Of a stretch of DNA of 64,000 nucleotides, positions 1-8,576 are shown piece by piece. The translations under genes were made by a program, and so were the position numbers. The number at the start of each line of letters is the position of its first letter. The first letter of the stretch is position 1. A model generated the notes under the pieces. The model had not been told where the DNA came from. It saw only the letters and a program-made list of their open reading frames with translations, and did no database searches. Source of the stretch: Variovorax saccharolyticus (GTDB lineage: Bacteria > Pseudomonadota > Gammaproteobacteria > Burkholderiales > Burkholderiaceae_C); contig NZ_JASZYT010000004.1 of the NCBI RefSeq assembly GCF_030316765.1, positions 434,001-498,000 on the forward strand. The letters run 5' to 3'.

Positions 1-1515
1 CGCGCGTTCGGCTTCCACCGTCCAGTTGCCGCCCAGCGACCATTGGTCGTTGCGAAGCGCCGCGGCGAGCGGGTAGTCGCTGGCGCGATCGCGCGCGATG
101 CCGCCGGGCGAGGCGAAGTCGTGCGTGCGCTGGTGGCCCAGGTAGGTTTCCTGCGATTGCGCCGGCGAGCGGCCCGGCGCGGCCTGCGTGCCGACGCCCT
201 GCGGCGCGACGAAAGTCGACGGCACGCGCGGCTGGCCGGCTTCGGACAGCAGTTGCTGTAGCACCGCCTCGGCCTCCTCGTACTGGTCCTCGCCGAACTG
301 GTGGTGGCGCATCTGCCCTTGCGCATCGATGAAGTAGAAGGCGGGCCATGCCCGGTTGCCGAAGGCGCGCCAGACGGCGAAGTCGTTGTCGAGCGCGACC
401 GGGAAGTCGATGCCAAGGTCCTTCGCGGCCTTGACCACGTTGGCCGTGCGCTTCTCGAACGCGAACTCGGGCGTATGCACGCCGAGCACCACGAGGCCGG
501 CGTCGCGGTACTTCTGCGCCCACGCCCGCAGGTAGGGCACGGTTCGCAGGCAGTTGATGCAGGAGTAGGTCCAGAAGTCGACCAGCACCACCTTGCCGCG
601 CAGAGCTTCGGGCGTCAGCGGCGCGGAGTTGATCCACCCGGTGGCGCCGGTGAGCGGGGGAAAGGGGCCTTCCGGCGCGAGTGCGAGCTGCCGGGCAGGC
701 GGCACCGCCGTCGTCGACGCGGTGCGCACGAGCTCCGGCTTCCCGGCCCCGCTGGCCGCGCCGGGTGCGTTCGACCGGTTCATCTCGATGCGCCGGACCA
801 GCGACTGCTCCAGCGCCGTGGTGGACCCGAGCGAGATCCGGCTCAGCACCTCGGTGTCGAGGCCGAGCGCGATCGTGCCGACCCCGGCCAGCACCGCCGC
901 ACCCGCGACCCGCCTGACCATGACGCCGGCCGAAAGCGTGCCCTTCAGCAGCGCGAAGAGGCGCCCCCCGAAGAGCAGCGCCACCGCCAGCGAGGTGCAT
1001 GCGCCTGCGGCGTAGGCCAGCAGCAGCACCGAGGTGCCGGCGCTCGCGCCGTTGAGCGCCGCGCTGGTCAGGATCAGGCCGAGGATCGGCCCGGCGCAGG
1101 GCGCCCACAGCATGCCGGTCGCGATGCCCAGCAGCAGCGGCGAGAGCGCCGCGAAGCGCGCCGGACGCGCTGCCGAAGCCGACTCGGCGAGCCGATTGCC
1201 GAGCGCCACGAAGGGCTGGCTCAGCCGGTCGGCCAGCGACGGAACGAGCATCGTGATGCCGAACACGGCGAGCATCGCGATCGCGGCGTAGCGCCCGTAC
1301 TGGTTGAGCCCGACCACCCAGCCGCCGCCCACGGCCGCCAGCGTCGCGACGGCGGCGAATGCCACCGCCATGCCCGCCAGCATCGGCAGGCCATGCGAGA
1401 CGAACGGCCGGTCGGCGCGCGCGAACACGAAGGGCAGCACCGGCAGCACGCAGGGGCTCAGGATGGTGAGCACGCCGCCCAGGTAGGCAACGAGGGGGAT
1501 GAGCAGGATCGACAC
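1..1515 (-). CDS. DipZ-like protein: CcdA-type membrane domain fused to thioredoxin/redoxin domain (3' end outside window)
   Basis: Predicted to carry reducing equivalents across the inner membrane to periplasmic partners. The N-terminal part (about residues 1-220) is a multi-helix CcdA/DsbD-like domain with the paired cysteine motifs LSPCVLP (C22) and WAPCAGP (about residue 130). A linker follows, then a TlpA/redoxin-like domain whose active site reads WTYSCINC (about residues 314-321), the DipZ form of CxxC. The frame is open through base 1 with no stop, so 505 codons are seen and the C-terminal domain usual for DipZ is cut off. GTG at 1513-1515 is chosen as start because AAGGAA lies just upstream; the hydrophobic N-terminus begins at once. 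A 153-bp gap separates it from the kinase gene upstream on the same strand. Architecture is clear; the redox partner is unknown. Confidence 0.85.
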   Translation of the reverse strand, partial: MSILLIPLVAYLGGVLTILSPCVLPVLPFVFARADRPFVSHGLPMLAGMAVAFAAVATLAAVGGGWVVGLNQYGRYAAIAMLAVFGITMLVPSLADRLSQPFVALGNRLAESASAARPARFAALSPLLLGIATGMLWAPCAGPILGLILTSAALNGASAGTSVLLLAYAAGACTSLAVALLFGGRLFALLKGTLSAGVMVRRVAGAAVLAGVGTIALGLDTEVLSRISLGSTTALEQSLVRRIEMNRSNAPGAASGAGKPELVRTASTTAVPPARQLALAPEGPFPPLTGATGWINSAPLTPEALRGKVVLVDFWTYSCINCLRTVPYLRAWAQKYRDAGLVVLGVHTPEFAFEKRTANVVKAAKDLGIDFPVALDNDFAVWRAFGNRAWPAFYFIDAQGQMRHHQFGEDQYEEAEAVLQQLLSEAGQPRVPSTFVAPQGVGTQAAPGRSPAQSQETYLGHQRTHDFASPGGIARDRASDYPLAAALRNDQWSLGGNWTVEAERA

Positions 1516-1668
1516 GGGGGTTCCTTGGTACGGGCTTGAGCGACAGGACCCATTGGATTCCCCGCATGTATGCGGCATGTGTCGACGCCGGGGCCTTTTG
1601 GTATGGCCGTGTACCTTGCATCCGCCAGATACATTGGAATACGAGGCGGCCGCCGGCGCTGGCGGGAT

Positions 1669-3084
1669 TCAGTCCGCGGTCGTTGCGGGCCGTGTGCTCA
1701 GGGTCAAGCGCGCCTCGAGCCCGCCTTCGCTGCGGTTGTGAAGGCTCAGCTCGGCAGCCATGGCGCTGGCGAGCTGGTGCGCGATCGCCAGTCCCAGGCC
1801 GGTGCCGCCGGTGCTGCGGTTGCGCGAGCCCTCGACGCGGTAGAAGGGCTTGAGCACCGCCTCCAGCTGGTCGGGCGGGATGCCCGGCCCGTCGTCGAGA
1901 ACCGAGACCGTGAGACGGTCCTCGTCGCGCCGCACCCGGATGCGCACTTCGCTGCCGAACTTCAGTGCGTTGTCGACCAGGTTGGCCAGGATGCGGCGCA
2001 GTGCGTTGGGCCGCGTCACCATGGGCTCGTCGATCCGCCCCTCGAGATGCACCGGCTGGCCCGCATCCCCGTAGTCCGCCACCATGCTCTCGAACAGCGC
2101 ATCGGCATCGATCCGGCACGGCGGCTCCTGGGTCCCGTGCAGGGTGCGCGCATAGGTCACGCCTTCGCGCACCAGCGCGTTCATCTCGTCGAGGTCGTGC
2201 CTGAACTTGAGCCTGTCCCTCTCGTTGTCCATCAGGTCGGTGCGCAGGCGCATGCGGGTGATGGGCGTCTGCAGGTCGTGCGAGATGGCGGCGAGGATCT
2301 CGACCCGCTCGGCCATGTAGCCGGCGATCCTGCCCTGCATCGCGTTGAAGGCGCGGGCCGCGTGCGCGACCTCGGTGGGTCCCTCTTCGGCCAGGGTCCG
2401 GCCCTTCAGGTCGGGCCCGAGCTCGTCGGCCGCCGAGGCGAGCCGCGCCAGCGGCCGCGTGACCAGGCGCACCGCGAACCACGCGCAGCAGGCCAGCACC
2501 GCGAGCTGAAGCCCCAGCACCCACATGACCCAGTCGGACACCGGCATGCCGACGCGCCGCGCGGCGACGATCACCGGGCTTCCGTCCGACAGCCTGACCT
2601 GCATCCGAAGGCTGTCCGGCGCATCGTCGGCCTGGGCCACCTGCGCGACCTCGAAGGGCCGCAGCGCACCGGCGATCGCGGCGGCGAAGGCCTGCGACGA
2701 GGGCGACGCGGGCGGCGCACCCGTGACGCTGCCGCCCAGCATGAAGCGGTAGTTGCGGCGCTCCAGCCGGTCCAGCCAGCCGGCGCGCTCGGCCGCGGGA
2801 AGCCGGTCGAGGATCGCGATCGAGCTCGCGATGTCGCGCTCGATGCCGGCCATCATGAGTTCGCGCATCGCGATGCCGCGCTCGTAGCGTATCGCGGCGA
2901 AGGTGAGCGCCTGCGCGATCGCCAGGCCGATCACGATGATCAGCGTCACGCGCGCGAACAGCGAGCGCGGCAGCAGCCTGCGCCAGCCGCTGCCGGTGGC
3001 GCCCGGTGCCGCGCCGGCCGGGTCCGCGGAGCGAAGCGCGATCTCCGGGGCGAGGCTGGCAGGGTGGCTTGTCGGAGGGGTCAT
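1669..3084 (-). CDS. Sensor histidine kinase (HAMP, HisKA, HATPase_c)
   Basis: Membrane sensor kinase of about 471 residues. A cytoplasmic N-terminal tail leads to TM1 (about residues 45-66), a periplasmic loop of about 100 residues, TM2, a HAMP linker, then the dimerisation helix with the phosphoacceptor motif AAISHDLQTP. The ATP-binding domain shows an N box (ILANLVDNALKFG), G1 (DDGPGIP) and G2 (GGTGLGLAIAH). It is of the EnvZ/OmpR-partner type. The frame stays open to 3222, overlapping the divergent regulator start. ATG at 3084 is preferred because the upstream codons read poorly as protein and would cross the divergent promoter. The response regulator gene starts 130 bp away on the other strand, so the pair is divergently transcribed, a less common arrangement than an operon. 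The signal is unknown. Confidence 0.9.
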   Translation of the reverse strand: MTPPTSHPASLAPEIALRSADPAGAAPGATGSGWRRLLPRSLFARVTLIIVIGLAIAQALTFAAIRYERGIAMRELMMAGIERDIASSIAILDRLPAAERAGWLDRLERRNYRFMLGGSVTGAPPASPSSQAFAAAIAGALRPFEVAQVAQADDAPDSLRMQVRLSDGSPVIVAARRVGMPVSDWVMWVLGLQLAVLACCAWFAVRLVTRPLARLASAADELGPDLKGRTLAEEGPTEVAHAARAFNAMQGRIAGYMAERVEILAAISHDLQTPITRMRLRTDLMDNERDRLKFRHDLDEMNALVREGVTYARTLHGTQEPPCRIDADALFESMVADYGDAGQPVHLEGRIDEPMVTRPNALRRILANLVDNALKFGSEVRIRVRRDEDRLTVSVLDDGPGIPPDQLEAVLKPFYRVEGSRNRSTGGTGLGLAIAHQLASAMAAELSLHNRSEGGLEARLTLSTRPATTAD

Positions 3085-3214
3085 GGCATGGTTTATAGAC
3101 CGCCGCGGGCCGCCGGGAGCGCGGCGCGCAACGAATTGTGGCGCGCGTCGCTGCCGGATACGCAGGCATACAAAGCCCGACCCGCCTGCCGGCGGAGGAT
3201 TTACATTTCTGGCC

Positions 3215-3955
3215 ATGAACACACGTCCTGCCGATCACGTCCTCATCGTCGACGACGATCGCGAGATCCGCGAGCTGCTCACCACCTACCTGGTCAAGAA
3301 CGGCCTGCGCGTGACGTCGGTGCCGACCGGCCGGCACATGCGCGCCGCGCTCGAGTCGTCGGGCCCGTTCGACCTGATCATTCTCGATCTGATGCTGCCG
3401 GGCGAAGACGGCCTCACGCTGTGCCGCGACCTGCGCACCGGCAAGTACAAGGCCACGCCGATCCTGATGCTCACGGCCCGAAGCGAGGAGGCCGACCGCA
3501 TCCTCGGCCTCGAGATGGGCGCCGACGACTACCTGGCCAAGCCCTTTTCGGCGCGCGAGCTGCTCGCGCGCATCCGCGCCGTGATGCGCCGCACCCGCAT
3601 GCTGCCGCCGAACATGCTGTCGACCGAAACGGCGACCATGCTGGCTTTCGGCGACTGGCGCGTCGACACCACCGCGCGCCACCTGATCGACGACAGCGGC
3701 ACGATGGTGGCGCTCAGCGGCGCGGAGTACCGGCTGCTGCGCGTCTTTCTCGATCACCCCCAGGTCGTGCTGAGCCGCGACCAGCTCCTGAACCTCACGC
3801 AGGGCCGCGAGGCGGAGTTGTTCGAGCGCTCGATCGACCTGCTCGTGAGCCGCTTGCGCCAGCGCCTGCGCGACGACGCGCGCGAGCCTCGTTACCTCAA
3901 GACCGTGCGCAGCGAAGGCTACGTCTTCGCCTCGACCGTGGAAGCGCGCGACTGA
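3215..3955 (+). CDS. OmpR/PhoB-family response regulator
   Basis: Cytoplasmic DNA-binding regulator of 246 residues, presumably phosphorylated by the divergent kinase. The receiver domain (about residues 8-120) has the acidic pocket D13-D15, the phosphoacceptor D58 in IILDLMLPGEDG, a T/S switch in MLTARS and K109 in YLAKPF. A winged-helix output domain (about residues 150-245) ends with the usual RSEGYVF. ATG at 3215 is chosen because it begins the receiver fold directly and GGAGGA lies about 15 bases upstream. It is a standard family member in length and motifs. Its targets cannot be read from the sequence; dipZ-like and kinase genes next door are candidates. Confidence 0.92.
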   Translation: MNTRPADHVLIVDDDREIRELLTTYLVKNGLRVTSVPTGRHMRAALESSGPFDLIILDLMLPGEDGLTLCRDLRTGKYKATPILMLTARSEEADRILGLEMGADDYLAKPFSARELLARIRAVMRRTRMLPPNMLSTETATMLAFGDWRVDTTARHLIDDSGTMVALSGAEYRLLRVFLDHPQVVLSRDQLLNLTQGREAELFERSIDLLVSRLRQRLRDDAREPRYLKTVRSEGYVFASTVEARD

Positions 3956-3989
3956 GCGGCGTCGAGCGGCCGTCGCCGCCGCGCCGTTC

Positions 3990-4952
3990 TCAACGCGCCA
4001 GGCTGTCCTTCCTCGCGCGCGACAGCGTGGCCATCGGGCTCTCTCCGAATCGGGCCTTGTAGTGGGCGCTGAAGCGCCCGAGGTGAAAGAAGCCGTGCCG
4101 CAGCGCGAGCTCGGTGACGGTGGTCGATGCATCCGCCTGCAGCAGCGCCTGCCTCACGCGCTCGGTGCGCACCTGGCGCAGGAAGCCCATCGGCGTGGTG
4201 TTGCGGCAGGCCTGGAATCCCGCCTGCAGCGCCCGGATGCTCACGCCCAGGCTGCGCGCGACCTCGGCCACGGTCAGGGGCTGGTCGGCATGTTCCTGGA
4301 TATAGCGCTCGGCCTGCCGCACCAGGCGCGGCGGCAGCGAGGTCGGCGGGCTCGCCAGCTCGTCGCTGTAGTTGTGGGGGTGCTGCTGCAGCAGGACGGT
4401 CAGCAGGAACTCCTCCAGCGAAGCCTCTGCCGCGGCCGACAGCGCCTCCGAGCCCCCGCCCTCGAGCAAGGCCAGGGTCGAACTCCAGGTCCGTTCGAGG
4501 GCGCTGGAGAAGGGCGCCAGCTCGAAGCGGAGCGTCTCCTCGAGCGGATGGCCGATCCAGCGGCTGCACAGGGCCTCGAGCTTCTGCTTGTCGGGCTTGA
4601 CCGTGGTCTGCGAGAAGTCGGCGCCGAAGTCGAATTCGGTGCCCACGTTGGGCGACACCGGCACCGTGCCGCCGGGCGTCCAGCTCGCCTGGCGCCGCCC
4701 CTGCCGCACGCTGCCCTGTCCGCCGGTGCTGCGCATGATCAGGAACAGGTCGGGGAAGCGTCCCGCATCGACGATCACGGGGGCGCCGTAGCGCAGCCGC
4801 ACCACCGGCTGGCGCGCCGAGCCCGAGATGTCGAGCGTGGTGTCGATGCTGCGCGCCCGCGCATGGAGCTGGAGCTGATGCTGGCAATAGACCTGTCCGA
4901 CGGTCTCGATCGCTTCGTCGAGATCGCGGGTATGGGTGTGATCCGCTGCCAT
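3990..4952 (-). CDS. AraC/XylS-family transcriptional regulator
   Basis: About 320 residues. The N-terminal half resembles the AraC-binding-like (NdhR/XylS-type) sensory domain. The C-terminal ~100 residues hold two helix-turn-helix motifs (one around LTVAEVARSLGVSIRALQ, the second around VTELALRHGFFHLGRFS) and end with the typical YKARFGESP. ATG at 4952 has AAGGAG at a good distance. The gene is divergent from the aldehyde dehydrogenase/GMC oxidoreductase operon, and two tandem boxes similar to the XylS-type consensus TGCA-N6-GGNTA lie between them (5091-5124). It is therefore the likely activator of that operon; the effector is probably an alcohol or aldehyde substrate, by inference. Confidence 0.9.
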   Translation of the reverse strand: MAADHTHTRDLDEAIETVGQVYCQHQLQLHARARSIDTTLDISGSARQPVVRLRYGAPVIVDAGRFPDLFLIMRSTGGQGSVRQGRRQASWTPGGTVPVSPNVGTEFDFGADFSQTTVKPDKQKLEALCSRWIGHPLEETLRFELAPFSSALERTWSSTLALLEGGGSEALSAAAEASLEEFLLTVLLQQHPHNYSDELASPPTSLPPRLVRQAERYIQEHADQPLTVAEVARSLGVSIRALQAGFQACRNTTPMGFLRQVRTERVRQALLQADASTTVTELALRHGFFHLGRFSAHYKARFGESPMATLSRARKDSLAR

Positions 4953-5090
4953 GGGGCGCTCCTTTCCTGACGCTTCTTCCAACAAGCCTACCCGCATGCA
5001 GTGTTCATGCCATCGCGCCGGCGGGCGGCAGCGCGCATCCTGTGTCGGGCCGCCGTTCATCGCGATCAGGGAAAACCCCCGGCCGGCTGC

Positions 5091-5124
5091 TGCGCAAAGC
5101 GGATGGCCGTGCGCACATCGGATA
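5091..5124 (+). promoter_or_regulatory. Tandem AraC/XylS-type operator boxes
   Basis: Two direct repeats, TGCGCAAAGCGGATG (5091-5105) and TGCGCACATCGGATA (5110-5124), each fit TGCA-N6-GGNTA with one or two mismatches and repeat every 19 bp. They lie in the divergent region between the AraC gene and the aldehyde dehydrogenase gene, about 70-100 bp before the latter. Direct-repeat half-sites are the usual binding mode for this family. Confidence 0.55.
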
Positions 5125-5210
5125 GCCCTGCGCGGGGCCGGACCGAAGAATGACCGCACCGGCTCCCATCGGCGCCCGGCTCTTTCATCCGACCCATGCA
5201 GGACATCGAC

Positions 5211-6698
5211 ATGAGCAACGAACCAGACATCGATCCCCGGATCGACTCGCACTACGGTGCATTCATCGGCGGCACTTTCCGGCCGGCGAACGGGCCGACC
5301 TTCGCCGCGGTCAACGCCGCGACCGGCGCCCACCTGGCGTCCATCGCCCGCTGCGGGGCGGCGGAGATCGACGATGCGGTGAAGGCGGCGCGCGCGGCAC
5401 TGCCGGGCTGGCGCGCGACCTCCTACGAGGAACGCTCGGCGATGCTGCTGAAGCTGGCCGACGCGCTGGCCGCCGACATGCCGAGGCTGGCCCTGGTCGA
5501 CGCCCTGGACATCGGCCGGCGGCTTTCCGAGACGACCCTGGACCACATGATCGCCAATGCGCAGTACCGCTACTTCGCCGGCGCCGTGCTCACGCACGAG
5601 GGCTTCGGGCGGCCGATCCCGAACGGCTACATGCTGGCCAAGCGCGAGCCCATCGGCGTCTGCGGGCAGATCATTCCCTGGAACGTGCCGGCGATCATGG
5701 TGGCCTTCAAGCTGGCGCCGGCACTGGCCGCGGGCAACACGGTGGTGCTGAAGCCGGACGAGAACGCATCGCTGTCGACGCTCGAGCTGGCCAGGCACAT
5801 CGCCGCCATCTTCCCGCCCGGCGTGGTCAACATCGTGCCGGGCACCGGCGAGGAAGCGGGTGCCGCGCTCACCGCCCATCCGGGCGTCAACAAGCTCGCC
5901 TTCACCGGCAGCAGCGAGGTCGGCCGGCTGGTGTCGGTGGCCGGCGCCCAGCGGCTGGTGCCGGTGTCGCTGGAGCTGGGCGGCAAGAGCCCGAACATCG
6001 TCTTTCCCGACATCGAGAACATCGAGGCGGTGGTGGACAACGCGGTGTTCGCCGCCATGTACTGCAACGGCCAGTCGTGCCTGGCGGGCACGCGGCTGTT
6101 CGTCCATGACGCGATCTACGACCGCTTCCTCGAACAGCTGGCCGAGGCGACGCGCAGACTCAAGGTCGGCGGCCCGCTCGACGGCTCGGCGAAGCTCAGC
6201 GGCCTGGTCTCCGAAAAGCAGGGCCGGCGGGTTCTGGACTACATCGACATCGCCAAGGGCGAGGGCGCGAGGCTGGTCGCGGGCGGCAAGCGCGTCGCGG
6301 TCGAGGGCAGCGAGTACGGGCATTTCATCGCGCCCACCGTCTTCGAGGCCAGCAACAGCATGCGCATCGCGCAAGAGGAGGTGTTCGGCCCGGTGCTCTC
6401 GGTGATCCGCTGGAACGACCACGAAACCATGTTGCGCGAGGCCAATGACGTGCGCTATGGTCTGGCCGCGGGGCTCTACACCAGCAACCTGCGCAATGCC
6501 ATGGAGACCGCCGACCGGCTGGAGGCCGGCTCGGTGTGGATCAACCACTACTTCAACCTCGCCAGCGGTTCGCCGTTCGGCGGCTTCAAGGAGAGCGGCA
6601 TCGGCAGCGAGTACTGCCGCGAGACGCTCAACATGTACTCCCACCTCAAGGCGATCACCGTGCAGACCCAGGTGAACCCGCCCTGGTTCGTGGGCTGA
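5211..6698 (+). CDS. NAD(P)-dependent aldehyde dehydrogenase
   Basis: Oxidises an aldehyde to the acid in the cytoplasm. About 495 residues, the normal ALDH length. Seen are the cofactor-binding IIPWNVP segment, the general-base glutamate in LELGGKS (E255), the nucleophile in NGQSCLAG (C290) and the C-terminal PFGGFKESG. ATG 5211 is chosen; an in-frame ATG at 5196 would add five residues and cannot be excluded, as neither has a strong ribosome site. The GMC oxidoreductase gene follows after 16 bp, so the pair probably oxidises an alcohol to an aldehyde and then to an acid, like a choline/betaine-aldehyde or PEG-type pair. The actual substrate is not evident. Confidence 0.9.
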   Translation: MSNEPDIDPRIDSHYGAFIGGTFRPANGPTFAAVNAATGAHLASIARCGAAEIDDAVKAARAALPGWRATSYEERSAMLLKLADALAADMPRLALVDALDIGRRLSETTLDHMIANAQYRYFAGAVLTHEGFGRPIPNGYMLAKREPIGVCGQIIPWNVPAIMVAFKLAPALAAGNTVVLKPDENASLSTLELARHIAAIFPPGVVNIVPGTGEEAGAALTAHPGVNKLAFTGSSEVGRLVSVAGAQRLVPVSLELGGKSPNIVFPDIENIEAVVDNAVFAAMYCNGQSCLAGTRLFVHDAIYDRFLEQLAEATRRLKVGGPLDGSAKLSGLVSEKQGRRVLDYIDIAKGEGARLVAGGKRVAVEGSEYGHFIAPTVFEASNSMRIAQEEVFGPVLSVIRWNDHETMLREANDVRYGLAAGLYTSNLRNAMETADRLEAGSVWINHYFNLASGSPFGGFKESGIGSEYCRETLNMYSHLKAITVQTQVNPPWFVG

Positions 6699-6714
6699 CG
6701 CCAAGGAGAACGCA

Positions 6715-8436
6715 ATGAAGACCACGACGCAGGCGCAGCGGTCCGCGCAACTCGAACTGCTGGAGGCGCAGCTGATGGCGGGCAGGCTCGATCGCCGCCG
6801 CTTCATCCGGCTGGCGGGCGCCCTCGGCACCACCGGGCTGGCCGCCATCACCATGGCCGACAAGGCGCTCGCCATCGGTGCCAACCAGGCCGAACTGCGG
6901 CGCGAACTCAAGCCGCGATACGACTACATCGTCTGCGGCGCCGGCTCCTCGGGCTCGGTGGTGGCGCGGCGGCTGGCGGAAGATCCCGGCGTGCAGGTGC
7001 TGCTGCTGGAGGCCGGCGGCGCGGCGGATGCGCCCAGCATCCTGAACCCGGCCGTCTGGTACACGAACATCGGCGGGCCCTTCGACTGGGGCTTCAAGAC
7101 CATGCCGCGGCCCGGGCTCAACAACCGGTCCATCGCCATGCCCATGGGCAAAGCCATCGGCGGGGGCAGCAGCATCAACGCCACCGTGTGGGCGCGCGGC
7201 CACAAGCACGACTACGACCACTGGGCGCGGGCGAGCGGCGACGAGGCCTGGGGCTACCGGCACGTGCTGGAGATCTACAAGCGCATCGAGGACTGGCAGG
7301 GCGAACCCGATCCGGCGCGCCGCGGCAAGGGCGGCCTGGTCTTCATGCAGCCGGCGCCGGACCCGAGCCCGCTGGCTCCCGCGATGGTGCAGGCCTGCGC
7401 CTCGGTGGGCATCCCTGCCTTCGCGGACCACAACGGCGCGATGATGGAAGGCCCCGGCGGCGCTGCCATCGCCAACCTCTGCGTCAAGGATGGACAGCGC
7501 CGCAACGTGCCTTCGCACTACCTGTACCCGATCATGGACCAGGCCAACCTGACCATCCTGACCCAGGCGCTGGTGCACAAGCTCACGCTCGACGGCAAGA
7601 AGGTGACCGGCGTCGAGGTCGAGTGGGACGGCCAGGTCCGCAAGATCGGCGCCGCGCGCGAAGTGGTGCTGTCGGCCGGCGCCATCAACACGCCCCGGAT
7701 CCTGATGCTCTCGGGCATCGGGGACGCGACCGAACTCAAGCGCCTCGGCGTGCCGGTGGTGGCCAACCTGCCGGGGGTCGGCCGCAACTTCCAGGACCAC
7801 ACCATGGTCGCGGCCTGCATGTGGGAGCCGCCCGAGGGCCTGCCGCCGCGCAACAATTCGGCCGAGGCGACCTTCTTCTGGAAGAGCGACCCGAAGCTCG
7901 CCACGCCGGACATGCAGCCCTTCCAGATCGAGATTCCGTTCTCGTCGGAGCTCACCTCCAAGCGCGCCGTGCCGACCGCCTGGACCATCGGTCCGGGCAT
8001 CGTGCGGCCCGAGAGCCGGGGCCATCTGCGCCTGAAGTCGAGCAACCCGCGCGACGAGGTCGAGATCCATGCCAAGGTGCTCGAGCATCCGCAGGACATG
8101 GCGGCGATGCGCAAGGCGGTCGAGCTGTGCCGCGAGATCGGCAATGCGCCGCCGATGAAGGCCTATGTGAAGCGCGAGGTCATGCCCGGCCCGATCAAGG
8201 GCAAGGAGCTCGACAACTTCATCCGCGACGCGGCGGTGTCCTATTTCCACGCCACCTGCACCGCGAAGATGGGGACCGACAAGATGTCGGTCGTGGACGC
8301 CAGGCTGCGGGTCTACGGCATCGAGAACCTTCGCATCGCCGACGGATCGATCATGCCGCGCATCACGACCGGCAACACGATGGCGCCCTGCGTGATCATC
8401 GGCGAGCGGCTGGGCGAGATCCTGCGGGCGGGCTGA
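6715..8436 (+). CDS. Tat-exported GMC-family FAD oxidoreductase (choline/alcohol dehydrogenase-like)
   Basis: 573 residues. A twin-arginine segment (RRRFIRLAG, residues 27-35) precedes a hydrophobic stretch, so export to the periplasm is predicted. The dinucleotide-binding motif GAGSSG follows at about residue 79. The GMC signature GKAIGGGSSINATVW and a C-terminal half with the FHATCTAKMG active-site histidine and GNTMAPC are present. AAGGAG lies just before the ATG. It shares an operon with the upstream aldehyde dehydrogenase. If exported, the alcohol would be oxidised in the periplasm and the aldehyde in the cytoplasm; alternatively the RR segment is a retained, non-functional leader. The substrate is unknown. 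Confidence 0.88.
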   Translation: MKTTTQAQRSAQLELLEAQLMAGRLDRRRFIRLAGALGTTGLAAITMADKALAIGANQAELRRELKPRYDYIVCGAGSSGSVVARRLAEDPGVQVLLLEAGGAADAPSILNPAVWYTNIGGPFDWGFKTMPRPGLNNRSIAMPMGKAIGGGSSINATVWARGHKHDYDHWARASGDEAWGYRHVLEIYKRIEDWQGEPDPARRGKGGLVFMQPAPDPSPLAPAMVQACASVGIPAFADHNGAMMEGPGGAAIANLCVKDGQRRNVPSHYLYPIMDQANLTILTQALVHKLTLDGKKVTGVEVEWDGQVRKIGAAREVVLSAGAINTPRILMLSGIGDATELKRLGVPVVANLPGVGRNFQDHTMVAACMWEPPEGLPPRNNSAEATFFWKSDPKLATPDMQPFQIEIPFSSELTSKRAVPTAWTIGPGIVRPESRGHLRLKSSNPRDEVEIHAKVLEHPQDMAAMRKAVELCREIGNAPPMKAYVKREVMPGPIKGKELDNFIRDAAVSYFHATCTAKMGTDKMSVVDARLRVYGIENLRIADGSIMPRITTGNTMAPCVIIGERLGEILRAG

Positions 8437-8496
8437 GCCCGGCAGCGGCCGCGCTTCGCCTCCTGCCGCGACCGCGCGGGACGTATTCCTGCCGGT

Positions 8497-8551
8497 TATG
8501 GCTGAGGCCGAAGAACTCATTTTTCAAGAATAGGCGGGCTCCCTAGACTCC
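8497..8551 (+). promoter_or_regulatory. Conserved promoter/operator element, copy 1 (before the 3-hydroxyanthranilate operon)
   Basis: This 55-bp stretch matches 22716-22770 at about 43 positions without gaps. The common core includes CTGAGGCCGAA, TCATT, TTCAAGAA and CCTAGACT. TTTCAA (8522) and TAGACT (8544) sit 16 bp apart and could be the -35 and -10, placing the start site about 20 bases before the TTG start codon. The upstream conserved part is a likely LysR binding site. Confidence 0.6.
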
Positions 8552-8576
8552 ATCGCATGCCTTGCTGGAGTTCGCC

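Noticed and set aside
301..4062. Long plus-strand frames over the DipZ-like and histidine kinase genes
   Set aside because: The minus strand encodes recognisable CcdA/redoxin and kinase domains; the plus frames are low-complexity shadows.
6655..8520. Minus-strand 600-codon open frame across the GMC oxidoreductase gene
   Set aside because: Arg/His/Ala-rich composition with no motifs; the plus-strand protein is a full GMC enzyme with Tat signal and FAD site.
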